This document shows positions 12,357-18,922 of a DNA stretch of 22,545 nucleotides, piece after piece. The notes beneath the pieces were generated by a model that was given only the letters and a program-made list of their open reading frames with translations, made no database searches and was not told where the DNA came from. Within the stretch, counting starts at the first letter, position 1. Each line of letters opens with the position of its first letter. The stretch is from an uncultured Candidatus Saccharibacteria bacterium. Its GTDB lineage: Bacteria; Patescibacteriota; Saccharimonadia; Saccharimonadales; Saccharimonadaceae. Position numbers and translations under genes: made by a program. The DNA lies in the NCBI GenBank assembly GCA_937876715.1, contig CALEGA010000009.1:1-22545 (forward strand). The letters are read 5' to 3'.

Positions 12357-12446
12357 GGAAGTGTGGCCGAGTGGTTGAAGGCGCACGACTCGAAATCGTG
12401 TGGGCGTTTACGCGTCTCGGGAGTTCGAATCTCCCCGCTTCCGCCA
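12357..12446 (+). tRNA. tRNA-Ser(CGA)
   Basis: Class II tRNA of 90 nt: acceptor GGAAGTG/CGCTTCC, anticodon stem CACGA/TCGTG around CTCGAAA (anticodon CGA), a long variable arm (TGGGCG-tttacg-CGTCTC region), T arm GGGAG-TTCGAAT-CTCCC, discriminator G and encoded CCA. Confidence 0.95.
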
Positions 12447-12447
12447 G

Positions 12448-12666
12448 TTATAATTCAATTGTTTTAAGTCGGGAAGCGTGTCCCGATTTTATTTTTATTG
12501 TAGTTTTGGGAACGTCGAAGTGATCAGCGAGCAGTTTGATTAATGCGGCGTTAGCTTCGCCATCGTGGGCGCGAGCGCGGAGATATATAATATACGTTCC
12601 GTCGGGCTGTGGTTCTATTTTATTTCCCTGCTTGCTACCGGGTTTGACTTTTGCTGTAATTATCAT
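12448..12666 (-). CDS. DUF167 (YggU family) protein
   Basis: A 72-aa protein of the YggU/DUF167 family, a small alpha/beta fold of unknown biochemical role. Family marks are VKPGSKQ near the start (7-13), YIIYLRARAHDGEANAALIKLLA (about 25-47; the family pattern is v.apPveGkANkali..La) and KSGHASRLKTIEL at the end (family: GxxSRxKxv.i). Length is slightly below the usual 80-100. Its ATG overlaps the ychF stop (ATGA, 4 nt), so the two genes are translationally coupled. It ends only 2 nt from the 3' end of tRNA-Ser on the other strand. Confidence 0.88.
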   Translation of the reverse strand: MIITAKVKPGSKQGNKIEPQPDGTYIIYLRARAHDGEANAALIKLLADHFDVPKTTIKIKSGHASRLKTIEL

Positions 12667-13652
12667 ACGTTAAAGCGGAATTCGACAACGTCACCGTCTT
12701 GCATTTCGTAAGTTTTACCCTCGGTGCGCATAAGACCGGCTTCTTTCACGGCTTTTTCTGACCCGAGGCGTTCAAGATCGTTGAAGTTGCAGATTTGGGC
12801 GGAGATAAAACCGCGTTCAAAGTCGGAGTGAATCGTGCCAGCGGCCTGCGGTGCGAGGCTACCTTTTTTGATAGTCCACGCACGGCATTCCTTTTTCCCT
12901 GCCGTGAGGAAAGATTGGAGACCGAGTGTATCGTAAGCGGCTTTAATGAGTTCGCCTAGCGCGTCTTCCTCGACACCGTAGCTTTCCAAAAACTCTTTGC
13001 GTTCAGCGCGATTCATATCTGCCATTTCTTCTTCAAGCTTCGCGTTGACAAAGACGGCTTTTGATGGCTTAACTAAATCTTGGAGTTGTGATTTGAGCGA
13101 CTCGTCGGTGAGTCCTTGCTCGTCAACGTTGAACATATAAATCACGGGCTTGTCAGTGAGGTATTGAATTAAGTCGTCGGCAGGGTCTTTTTTTCTTTTA
13201 GCAGCAATTTTTGCTTTCGTTTCTTCGTCGGCGAGCTGGAGCTCGAGATTAATAATGTCGATGTCATCTTTTGCCTGTTTGGCAATGTCGTCTTCGGGCT
13301 TGCTGTCGGCGCGAACAATGTCATTATTGACGAAAGCGCGGACGACGTGACAGATGGCGTGACACTCGCGGATGTGAGCGAGAAATTTGTTGCCGAGACC
13401 CTCGCCTTTGGATGCGCCAGCGACGAGACCGGCGATGTCAACAAATTCGACGGTGGCGGGAACGACTTTGTCGGTTTCGTACATCTTAGCGAGGACGTCG
13501 AGACGTTCATCTGGCACTGGCACGATGCCAACGTTTGGTTCGATAGTAGCGAAAGGATAGTTCGCGGCAAGCGCGCCGGCGTTAGTTAAAGCATTAAAAA
13601 GCGTACTTTTGCCCACATTTGGTAATCCGACTATTCCAATCTTTAGATTCAT
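12663..13652 (-). CDS. ychF: Ribosome-binding P-loop ATPase YchF/Ola1
   Basis: YchF is an Obg-family protein that prefers ATP and binds ribosomes, with roles in translation and stress response. The 329-aa protein has G1 GLPNVGKS (9-16), switch I PFATIEPNVG (33-42), G3 DIAG (72-75) followed by LVAGASKGEGLGNKFL, G4-like NVDE (175-178) in place of NKxD, as expected for ATP specificity, and the C-terminal TGS-like domain (CRAWTIKKGSLAPQAAGTIHSDFERGF, EAGLMRTEGKTYEMQDGDVVEFRFNV). Typical length is about 363, so the helical insert is shortened. The stop is TGA, evidence for the standard code. The gene begins 7 nt after TATAAT and is followed by DUF167. Confidence 0.96.
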   Translation of the reverse strand: MNLKIGIVGLPNVGKSTLFNALTNAGALAANYPFATIEPNVGIVPVPDERLDVLAKMYETDKVVPATVEFVDIAGLVAGASKGEGLGNKFLAHIRECHAICHVVRAFVNNDIVRADSKPEDDIAKQAKDDIDIINLELQLADEETKAKIAAKRKKDPADDLIQYLTDKPVIYMFNVDEQGLTDESLKSQLQDLVKPSKAVFVNAKLEEEMADMNRAERKEFLESYGVEEDALGELIKAAYDTLGLQSFLTAGKKECRAWTIKKGSLAPQAAGTIHSDFERGFISAQICNFNDLERLGSEKAVKEAGLMRTEGKTYEMQDGDVVEFRFNV

Positions 13653-13659
13653 ATTTGTG

Positions 13660-13665
13660 ATTATA
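13660..13665 (-). promoter_or_regulatory. -10 box for leaderless ychF mRNA
   Basis: TATAAT on the minus strand, 7 nt before the ychF ATG, with no SD. It lies back to back with the promoter of the 175-aa membrane protein. Confidence 0.65.
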
Positions 13666-13675
13666 TAATAATATA

Positions 13676-13704
13676 TGATAAAATGAAAGAAAGTGATGGA
13701 GGAG
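13676..13704 (+). promoter_or_regulatory. Extended -10 and SD of the Pro-rich membrane protein
   Basis: TGATAAAAT (hexamer 13679-13684) and GGAGGAG (13698-13704), 4 nt before ATG 13709. Unlike divergent ychF, this gene has a leader. Confidence 0.6.
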
Positions 13705-13708
13705 TTTT

Positions 13709-14236
13709 ATGGAAAAAGACAAATCGAACAACAAAATGGTTGTAGCGCTTTTAGCGGTGCTGATTATTGCCGTACTCGGCGTGGGCGGATATTTCGTGGT
13801 GAAAGATTTGAATAGTAAGAAGAGCGATGATTCGAGCCAAGAGCAGGGTGGAAAAGATGACAAAAAAGATAGCGGGCAAGACGACCCGACCCCAACGCCC
13901 GACCCAGAGCCAACGCCAACACCTGATCCGGAACCAACACCAGCACCGTCGGAAATCGAAGCTGGAATTACCTATTCAGAAATCCGTAGTAATGATTTTT
14001 ATGTTGAGGTTCAGGTGAGCGGGCAAGTGGCGGGAACTTGCGATATTTCGGTTACGCCAACTAGTGGCGGTCAAGGGCATCACGATACGGACGACCTTGA
14101 GATTCAGAACAAAGTTAGCCTCTGCAATGAAAGTTTTTCGCTTAAAGGTATGAACAAGGGAGAACACTTGGTCAAGGTTATAATATATGCGACAGATGGG
14201 CGCACGAAGACACTTGAAAAGACAGTGAACATTTAA
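13709..14236 (+). CDS. Membrane-anchored extracellular protein with Pro-Thr-Glu linker
   Basis: A 175-aa protein I do not recognise. A short basic N-terminus precedes one membrane helix (about 10-32, MVVALLAVLIIAVLGVGGYFVV). An acidic, Lys/Asp-rich stretch leads to a low-complexity linker (about 58-82) made of repeated PTPxPEP units (PTPTPDPEPTPTPDPEP). The C-terminal about 90 residues look like a small beta-sandwich domain with two Cys (TCDIS and SLCNES), a likely disulfide, and a conserved-looking GEHLVKVIIYATDG strand pair. Such linkers usually span the cell wall. It faces the truncated ABC permease gene convergently, 21 nt apart. Confidence 0.75.
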   Translation: MEKDKSNNKMVVALLAVLIIAVLGVGGYFVVKDLNSKKSDDSSQEQGGKDDKKDSGQDDPTPTPDPEPTPTPDPEPTPAPSEIEAGITYSEIRSNDFYVEVQVSGQVAGTCDISVTPTSGGQGHHDTDDLEIQNKVSLCNESFSLKGMNKGEHLVKVIIYATDGRTKTLEKTVNI

Positions 14237-14257
14237 CTTTAACGCATCAACAGCAAC

Positions 14258-15325
14258 TTAGCTAAGCTTGCCGCGGCGGAGGGTCAAAACTTTGTCGGCT
14301 TTGTTTGCGACTTGACGCGAGTGGGTGACGATGATGAGAATGGTGTCGGCGAAGCTGCCAACGGATTCAATCGAGCCGGCGAGGCTGTCGTATTCGGAAG
14401 TGTCAACCGATGCTTTGAGATTGTTTTCGGCGAGTTCGGGGAACTCTTCATTGATTTTACTGACAAATTCGTCTGCTTTGTCGGAATTGGTCATATAAAA
14501 TTTGACGTTGTCGACGTCATAATTACCGTCGTTATAGCCGTCAGTGTCGAGGAACTTGGCGGCGGTTTCTGTGTTCATATACATAGCGTTAGCGTCGGCG
14601 CGTTCGGAAGAGGTGTCGTAAATGCCGATGACGGTGAGAGGGATGGATTTTTCAGTGTAGATGTTTTTAAGTTTAAAAGTGTCGCCGACTTTGAGAGAGT
14701 TAAGCTCGGCAAATTCGTAGGAGATTATGACGGAGTCAATGGAGTCTTCGTCGAAGTAGGTGCCGTCTTTGATGGTGATAGTTTCGTCTTTGACGCCGTC
14801 GATGTAGGCATAGGCATTGACGCCCTGAATTGTGATATCGGAGTCAAGAGCGGCGTCGTCAGTTTCGGTAGTATCGCCAAACATATTCGGCATCCCGGGC
14901 ATACCGCCCATATTATTCATACTGTCTTTGCCGCTTGGACCTTTGGTTTCGACGGTTTCCATATTATAGGAATTGGCGGAGACGGAGATCTCGTAAGAAT
15001 AATCTTTAATATAGTCGGTGTAGGTGGAAATGATTTCGTTGGCGGTATCGACGCTGACGCTAGGACGGCTCATAGACTTAAACATTTCGCTAGGGTCGGT
15101 GCCTTTTTCCATTTCCGCTTTTTGGTTTTCGCGGATAGCATCCATGTCGGCTTGGACGGAGATGGTGCCGCCGAGGGTGGACTTGGCGTAGTTCATTTGG
15201 GCGGAGACGGCGGACTTAATGATGAAGGCCGCGAGGACGAGATTCGCCATCATGAAAAAGATGAGGGTTAATATAATGGTGCGAGCAAGCTTGCGCTTGA
15301 TGGAGAGCCAGCTCCGTTTTAGCAT
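14258..15325 (-). CDS. MacB/FtsX-like permease fused in frame to the C-terminus of an ABC ATPase (deletion product)
   Basis: A 355-aa protein. Residues 1-40 contain the first membrane helix typical of MacB-type permeases (ARTIILTLIFFMMANLVLAAF), then a periplasmic-type domain runs to about residue 325 (segments such as GVNAYAYIDGV, IISYEFAELNSLKVGDTFKL, PLTVIGIYDTSSE). Family members then have three further membrane helices. Here those are missing: after SFADTILIIVT the reading frame passes directly to HSRQVANKADKVLTLRRGKLS, the H-loop and last strands of an ABC ATPase (normally ...VTHdxxvaxxaDrvixlxxGkl). So permease and ATPase genes have collapsed into one by an in-frame deletion. The rest of the ATPase is absent, so no transporter can be made from this gene alone. 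Confidence 0.8.
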   Translation of the reverse strand: MLKRSWLSIKRKLARTIILTLIFFMMANLVLAAFIIKSAVSAQMNYAKSTLGGTISVQADMDAIRENQKAEMEKGTDPSEMFKSMSRPSVSVDTANEIISTYTDYIKDYSYEISVSANSYNMETVETKGPSGKDSMNNMGGMPGMPNMFGDTTETDDAALDSDITIQGVNAYAYIDGVKDETITIKDGTYFDEDSIDSVIISYEFAELNSLKVGDTFKLKNIYTEKSIPLTVIGIYDTSSERADANAMYMNTETAAKFLDTDGYNDGNYDVDNVKFYMTNSDKADEFVSKINEEFPELAENNLKASVDTSEYDSLAGSIESVGSFADTILIIVTHSRQVANKADKVLTLRRGKLS

Positions 15326-15421
15326 GTTTTTAAATATTAAATGCCTTTCTTATAACCATGTTATTATGACACGGGAAGCTTAAAAAAGCTTAAAATTTTC
15401 GGCAAAATGTTTAGGGCGAGA

Positions 15422-16120
15422 TTATTTAGTCTTAGTTTCGAGCTTGGCGTCGGTTCTGGAGGCGGATTTTTTGAGTACGGTGGCGAAAAGAGAGATGAGA
15501 GCAGCGCTGATGAGGATGCTGCCCATGACGTCGGTGAACCAGTGGACGCCGGCGAGGAGGCGGCCGAAGGTAACGACGAGAGCAAGAAGTGCGATAACGA
15601 GGTTGACGATGGTGGCGAACTTAGGTTTGATATAGTTGCGGGTGAGAAGAATGGCGGAGCCGGCAAGGGCGAGGGCGAAGAGGACGTGCGAGGAGGGGTA
15701 GGATGCCTCCAAAGCGCCATCGATGAGGATGGGACGATAGTTGATGACAAGGAGTTTTTCAAAGAAGAGGTAGATGGCGCCAAGAACGACGTAGAAGAGG
15801 GCGAGAAGTTTTAGCTCGCGATCAACTTTTTTGAGACTCTTGCGGCGAATGAGCTGAACGATACCAAGAATGACGAAGTAGATAGCAACTGCGAAGAGAG
15901 CAGCGATGGCGAGGTCGGTGATTTTATCCCACGTGGGGTTAATTCCCTGCTCGTTATATTGGAAAAGAGTGCGAACTTTTTCGTTAAGTGAGGCGAGACC
16001 AACGGGAGAGTTTTCTAGCGTGGCGGGGCGGACGTTGACGAATTTAACAACTACCGTGAACGCAATGGCGAGGATGGTGAAGATAATGCTAAAGATAAGT
16101 GTTTTTTTCGATTCTTTCAT
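15422..16120 (-). CDS. PAP2-family membrane phosphatase
   Basis: A 232-aa integral membrane protein with about six hydrophobic helices and the three phosphatase motifs of the PAP2/LPP family: KLLVINYRP (the K-x6-RP motif, about 122-130), SYPSSHV (about 140-146; PSGH in most members, here PSSH), and GRLLAGVHWFTDV (about 186-198; SR-x5-H-x3-D). The catalytic His and Asp are present. Family members dephosphorylate phosphatidic acid, undecaprenyl pyrophosphate or related lipids on the outer membrane face; undecaprenyl recycling would fit the peptidoglycan genes nearby. It starts 7 nt after an extended -10 and is divergent from the GNAT gene. Substrate is not certain. Confidence 0.9.
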   Translation of the reverse strand: MKESKKTLIFSIIFTILAIAFTVVVKFVNVRPATLENSPVGLASLNEKVRTLFQYNEQGINPTWDKITDLAIAALFAVAIYFVILGIVQLIRRKSLKKVDRELKLLALFYVVLGAIYLFFEKLLVINYRPILIDGALEASYPSSHVLFALALAGSAILLTRNYIKPKFATIVNLVIALLALVVTFGRLLAGVHWFTDVMGSILISAALISLFATVLKKSASRTDAKLETKTK

Positions 16121-16127
16121 ATTTATT

Positions 16128-16147
16128 ATTATAGCATATGATATAAT
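16128..16147. promoter_or_regulatory. Divergent overlapping extended -10 promoters (PAP2 and GNAT)
   Basis: Minus-strand TGCTATAAT (TATAAT 16128-16133) for PAP2 and plus-strand TGATATAAT (TATAAT 16142-16147) for the GNAT gene lie back to back, with only 8 bp between the hexamers. Two polymerases cannot bind at once. The PAP2 ATG at 16120 is 7 nt from its -10; GNAT has a leader with AAGGAGG (16159-16165). Confidence 0.75.
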
Positions 16148-16169
16148 AATTTTAGTTTAAGGAGGTTTT

Positions 16170-16757
16170 ATGGAAAGATTCAAATTGGAGTTTCCGAGCG
16201 AAGCGCGCGAGGCAGATGCGATGGATTTTTTGGCAGAGTTCGTGAAGGCAAATACAGTGATTCATGGTTCGGGCGGCTTTGACCTTTACGCGGGCGATTA
16301 TGCGGGTTGGTTGAAGCGGGTGCGCGAAGATAAGCAACGCGAGTTTTCTGAGAAGCGGGTGCCGGCAGAAACATATTTCTTGATTCGTGAAAGCGATGAT
16401 AAAATTGTCGGCGTAATTTCGGTACGACTTCGTCTAAATAAGGCGTTGTGGAATTTTGGCGGAAATATTGGTTATTCGATTCGTCCGAGTGAGCGACGCA
16501 AAGGTTATAATAAAGTTAATTTGTTCTTGGGGCTTTGTGTTTGCAAAAATCGTGGAATGGAAGCGGTGCTGGTTTCTTGCGAGAAGAGGAACATTGCTAG
16601 TGCGAAGTCAATTCAAGCGCTGGGTGGGAAGCTGTTATATGAATATATGGATGAGGAGCTGGGGTATGAGATTCAGAATTATGTGATTGACGTGCGTGGG
16701 GCGCTCGATAAGTTTGGCGAGAAGTATGCTCCGATGATGCTGGAGTATCCTGCCTAA
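16170..16757 (+). CDS. GNAT-family N-acetyltransferase
   Basis: A 195-aa acetyltransferase. The GNAT core has the substrate strand YFLIRESDDKIVGVISVRLRL (about 69-89), the GNIGYSIRPSERRKGYN segment (about 96-112), containing the acetyl-CoA pyrophosphate-binding R-x-x-G/K type loop (motif A, here ERRKGY), and the ending ASAKSIQALGGKLL (about 147-160), where an N-x-x-S-x-x-x-x-x-x-G pattern (NIASAKSIQALGG) is typical of RimI/N-terminal or small-molecule acetyltransferases. The start has AAGGAGG 4 nt upstream. Substrate unknown. Its stop is followed by an AT repeat and a terminator shared with an operator. Confidence 0.88.
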   Translation: MERFKLEFPSEAREADAMDFLAEFVKANTVIHGSGGFDLYAGDYAGWLKRVREDKQREFSEKRVPAETYFLIRESDDKIVGVISVRLRLNKALWNFGGNIGYSIRPSERRKGYNKVNLFLGLCVCKNRGMEAVLVSCEKRNIASAKSIQALGGKLLYEYMDEELGYEIQNYVIDVRGALDKFGEKYAPMMLEYPA

Positions 16758-16758
16758 T

Positions 16759-16770
16759 ATATATATATAT
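16759..16770. repeat. Short AT dinucleotide run
   Basis: About six TA/AT repeats lie directly after the GNAT stop codon. They are the only simple repeat of this kind in the window. They may mutate in length but have no assigned role. Confidence 0.6.
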
Positions 16771-16787
16771 GGTGGGGGGATTTTAAC

Positions 16788-16813
16788 AAAAAACGCTATA
16801 TATAGCGTTTTTT
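16788..16813. terminator. 26-bp perfect palindrome: terminator of GNAT and upstream NrdR-like operator
   Basis: A6-CGCTATATATAGCG-T6 is a perfect palindrome. As RNA it is a stem with UAUA loop and U6 tail, thus a terminator for the GNAT message in either direction. Its core ACGCTATATATAGCGT (16793-16808) is identical to the operator at 16825-16840. Confidence 0.75.
16793..16808 (+). promoter_or_regulatory. NrdR-box-like operator 1
   Basis: ACGCTATATATAGCGT compared with the NrdR-box consensus ACACWATATATWGTGT: 14 of 16 positions agree and the two differences are symmetrical (A to G at 3, T to C at 14). Start-to-start distance to operator 2 is 32 bp, three DNA turns, as in known tandem NrdR boxes. 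Confidence 0.78.
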
Positions 16814-16817
16814 GGTA

Positions 16818-16847
16818 TTGACAGACGCTATATATAGCGTGTATAAT
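16818..16847 (+). promoter_or_regulatory. Promoter with an operator filling its spacer
   Basis: TTGACA (16818-16823), 18-bp spacer, TATAAT (16842-16847), exact consensus hexamers. The second operator, identical to the first (16825-16840), fills the spacer almost entirely, so a bound repressor would exclude RNA polymerase. Confidence 0.85.
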
Positions 16848-16900
16848 GAAAGCATAATCGATTTGAAATAAATAATAAAAGAAAACAAGGAGAGATTTTT

Positions 16901-17344
16901 ATGAAAAATATCGTTTATTTTGAGCCTTCGGACGCGGAAAAGTTTGACGCGGCGAGGTTTGAGAAGTCTTTGCGCGAGTATGCGAACGTGCCGAGTGAGA
17001 AAATTGCTGAGGCGCTGAAGAGTGTCGAAGAATTTGAGACTTTGCACGTGAGCCGGTTGGTGAAGATTGGCGTGGAGCTAGTTGCGGAGTTTGGCGATGA
17101 AAATGCGGCGCGGCGGTATTATGACGACCACAAACAATATTTTGGTGAGAAGTTTGAGCGGTTGCGCCGGATCACGGGGTATTTGGTCGGGACGTTAGAG
17201 CGCTGGAACGATGGTAAACGCGCGGAAGAAAGTCAGCGCGTGAAGCATTCGGTGAATTCGTGCGTGGACGATTTGTCGCGCAAGGCGAAGATGCAAAACC
17301 AGATGTTAGCTTATAACAGAGCGTACGTCGGGAAAGCCGAGTAA
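16901..17344 (+). CDS. Small protein with NrdD-like glycyl-radical loop and ATP-cone-like N-terminus
   Basis: A 147-aa protein with SD AAGGAGAG (16887-16894). Residues 90-116 (R-ITGYL-VG, then R101-W-N-D-G-K106, E109, R113-V-K-H116) follow the C-terminal end of anaerobic ribonucleotide reductase NrdD, where R-V-C-G-Y-L carries the glycyl radical, followed by N-x-G-K, E and RVKH. Here the Gly would be Gly93. The Zn-binding Cys4 that precede it in NrdD are absent. Residues 3-80 are helical, with FD (15-16) and a Val-Ser near 50 and AA-RRY near 69-73, reminiscent of the ATP-cone domain of NrdR and RNRs, but without its KRDG start; this part is weak. A 30-residue tail follows RVKH. The NrdR-box-like operators upstream support a ribonucleotide-reduction role. 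Confidence 0.72.
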   Translation: MKNIVYFEPSDAEKFDAARFEKSLREYANVPSEKIAEALKSVEEFETLHVSRLVKIGVELVAEFGDENAARRYYDDHKQYFGEKFERLRRITGYLVGTLERWNDGKRAEESQRVKHSVNSCVDDLSRKAKMQNQMLAYNRAYVGKAE

Positions 17345-17349
17345 ACGTT

Positions 17350-18162
17350 TTAGCTATTTTGTTGGGCGGCGGCAAAAATGACGTTCTCGAAGAGAACGGA
17401 AACGGTGAGGGGACCGACGCCGCCGAGCTTTGGCGTGAGAGCGGCGAGGTCTTCGCGATTCCTAACTGCTTCGTCGAGGTCGCCCATTAAAACGCCTTTT
17501 TCCGAAGCGGTACCAGCGTCAACAACAACGGCGCCAGGTTTGATGTATTCGGATTTGATTAAATGTGGAACGCCGGTGGCGGTGATAATGATGTCGAAGT
17601 TTTTGAGGTCTTCAAGGTTGCTACCGCGGTGGAAAAGTTCGACGTGGTAATTTGAATTGGTGAGCATTTTGTAAAGGGGAGCGCCGACGAGGCGACCGCG
17701 ACCGACGAGAGCGATTTTCTTGTTTTCTAGGTTGATGTCGTAGCCAGCGAGAAGCCAGTTGATAGCTGTCGCCGTGGCGGAGTCGAATTTGCCGTTGCCA
17801 GACAAACCATCGACGTCTTTTTCTGGAGCAATTAGTTTGACGACTTCGTCGGTTTGGTCTTTGTCGGCGTTTTTTAGCGGAAGCTGGACAATCATGCCAG
17901 AGATAGCCTTATTGCGATTGGCTTCGTTGATTTTATTTTTGAGTTCGTCTAGATTTTGAGCAACAAAATCTTCGACGGCGACGCCGATATCCTCGCCGTA
18001 ATGTTTTTTAAGTTCGACGTATTTGGTGATGACAGGATTGTCGGAATCGCGCAGAATGAGAAGTTTGGGCGTAATTTTACGACCCTTAAACGAGCGCACG
18101 AGATGTGCTTGACGTTCTTTGACAAAACCCGCGAGCTCGCGGCCAGAGAGTTCTTTTACCAT
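17350..18162 (-). CDS. folD: Methylenetetrahydrofolate dehydrogenase/cyclohydrolase
   Basis: FolD catalyses NADP-dependent oxidation of 5,10-methylene-THF to methenyl-THF and its hydrolysis to 10-formyl-THF. The 270-aa protein has the N-terminal Tyr48/Lys52 pair in KYVELKK (catalytic Lys), GMIVQLPLK (89-97) with Gln93, PEKDVDGL (113-120), the NADP-binding VGRGRLVGAPL (family VGRSxxVGxP) near residue 150 and GGVGPLTVSVLFENV near the end (family GGVGPMT). DAGT replaces the usual DVGI/DAGT variants. The start is the ATG 7 nt after TATAAT (18170-18175); an in-frame upstream start 12 codons earlier would put the promoter within the gene. It is convergent with the preceding gene, 5 nt apart. Confidence 0.95.
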   Translation of the reverse strand: MVKELSGRELAGFVKERQAHLVRSFKGRKITPKLLILRDSDNPVITKYVELKKHYGEDIGVAVEDFVAQNLDELKNKINEANRNKAISGMIVQLPLKNADKDQTDEVVKLIAPEKDVDGLSGNGKFDSATATAINWLLAGYDINLENKKIALVGRGRLVGAPLYKMLTNSNYHVELFHRGSNLEDLKNFDIIITATGVPHLIKSEYIKPGAVVVDAGTASEKGVLMGDLDEAVRNREDLAALTPKLGGVGPLTVSVLFENVIFAAAQQNS

Positions 18163-18169
18163 TGACGAT

Positions 18170-18175
18170 ATTATA
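18170..18175 (-). promoter_or_regulatory. -10 box for leaderless folD mRNA
   Basis: TATAAT on the minus strand, 7 nt before the folD ATG at 18162; no SD. Confidence 0.65.
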
Positions 18176-18202
18176 TAAGATATGGACGGCAAAATCAAGC
18201 GG

Positions 18203-18211
18203 TGGTAAAAT
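18203..18211 (+). promoter_or_regulatory. Extended -10 for the leaderless ABC-exporter mRNA
   Basis: TGGTAAAAT with the hexamer at 18206-18211, 6 nt before ATG 18218. Confidence 0.6.
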
Positions 18212-18217
18212 GAAGGT

Positions 18218-18922
18218 ATGATTACAATTTCTCACGTTACGAAAAAATATGGTACTAAAAAAGCGCTCGACGACGTCTCGTTTGAAGTGAAAAGTGGCGA
18301 GATTTTTGCGTTTATTGGGCATAATGGCGCTGGTAAGACTACGTTAATTAAGTCTATCGTTGGGATTCACGATTTTGACGAAGGCGAAATTTTGATTGAT
18401 GGTAAGTCAATCAAAAAAGACCCGATTGAGTGCAAGAAAATGATGGCGTATGTGCCGGACAATCCCGAGCTTTATGAAAATATGAAAGCGGTGGATTTTA
18501 TCAATTTTGTTTGTGATATGTATGAAGTGAGCGCAACGACGCGGGAGAAAAATATCAAGAAATATGCCGAGATGTTTGAGATGGCGGAGAGTTTGAATAA
18601 TGAAATTAAGTCGTTCTCGCACGGGATGAAGCAAAAAGTGGCACTGATTGCGGCGCTAGCGCACGAGCCGAAAGTTTTGATTATGGATGAGCCGTTTGTG
18701 GGGCTAGACCCGAAGGCGATTTTTGACATGAAAGAGCTGATGCGCGAGATGGTACGCGAAGGGCGGACGATTTTCTTTTCTACACATATTCTCGACGTGG
18801 CGGAAAAGTTGTGCGACCGAGTGGCAATTGTGAAGAAAGGTAAAATCGTGAAAGTTGGTAGTATGAAAGCCGTGAAAGGCGATAAGAGTCTCGAAAAAGT
18901 GTTCTTGGAGCTGGAAAAATGA
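18218..18922 (+). CDS. ABC transporter ATP-binding protein
   Basis: A 234-aa nucleotide-binding domain of the exporter type: Walker A GHNGAGKTTL (34-43), a Q-loop-equivalent region near 76-90 (VPDNPELYENM, where the usual Gln is Asp/Asn), signature SFSHGMKQK (about 138-146; canonical LSGGQ replaced by FSHGM), Walker B VLIMDEPFVGLDP (about 154-166) and the H-loop STHILDVAE (about 187-195). The gene overlaps the permease gene by 4 nt (ATGA), so the pair is one transporter, probably of the Ecs/ABC-2 exporter group. It starts 6 nt after an extended -10. Substrate unknown. Confidence 0.95.
   Translation: MITISHVTKKYGTKKALDDVSFEVKSGEIFAFIGHNGAGKTTLIKSIVGIHDFDEGEILIDGKSIKKDPIECKKMMAYVPDNPELYENMKAVDFINFVCDMYEVSATTREKNIKKYAEMFEMAESLNNEIKSFSHGMKQKVALIAALAHEPKVLIMDEPFVGLDPKAIFDMKELMREMVREGRTIFFSTHILDVAEKLCDRVAIVKKGKIVKVGSMKAVKGDKSLEKVFLELEK

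Noticed and set aside
12663..13652. Recoded TGA as in Gracilibacteria/SR1
   Set aside because: TGA ends ychF at the expected C-terminus and no in-frame TGA was needed in any conserved gene.
14312..15271. 319-aa open frame on the plus strand
   Set aside because: Antisense to the fused permease gene; Val/Phe/Gly/Asp-rich low-complexity shadow with no start signal.
16758..16771. AT run as a possible phase-variation repeat
   Set aside because: It is intergenic and not in a promoter spacer of a gene, so length change has no evident effect.
18163..18198. Upstream 12-codon extension of folD
   Set aside because: It would translate through the TATAAT box. The family's start and the leaderless spacing favour the ATG at 18162.
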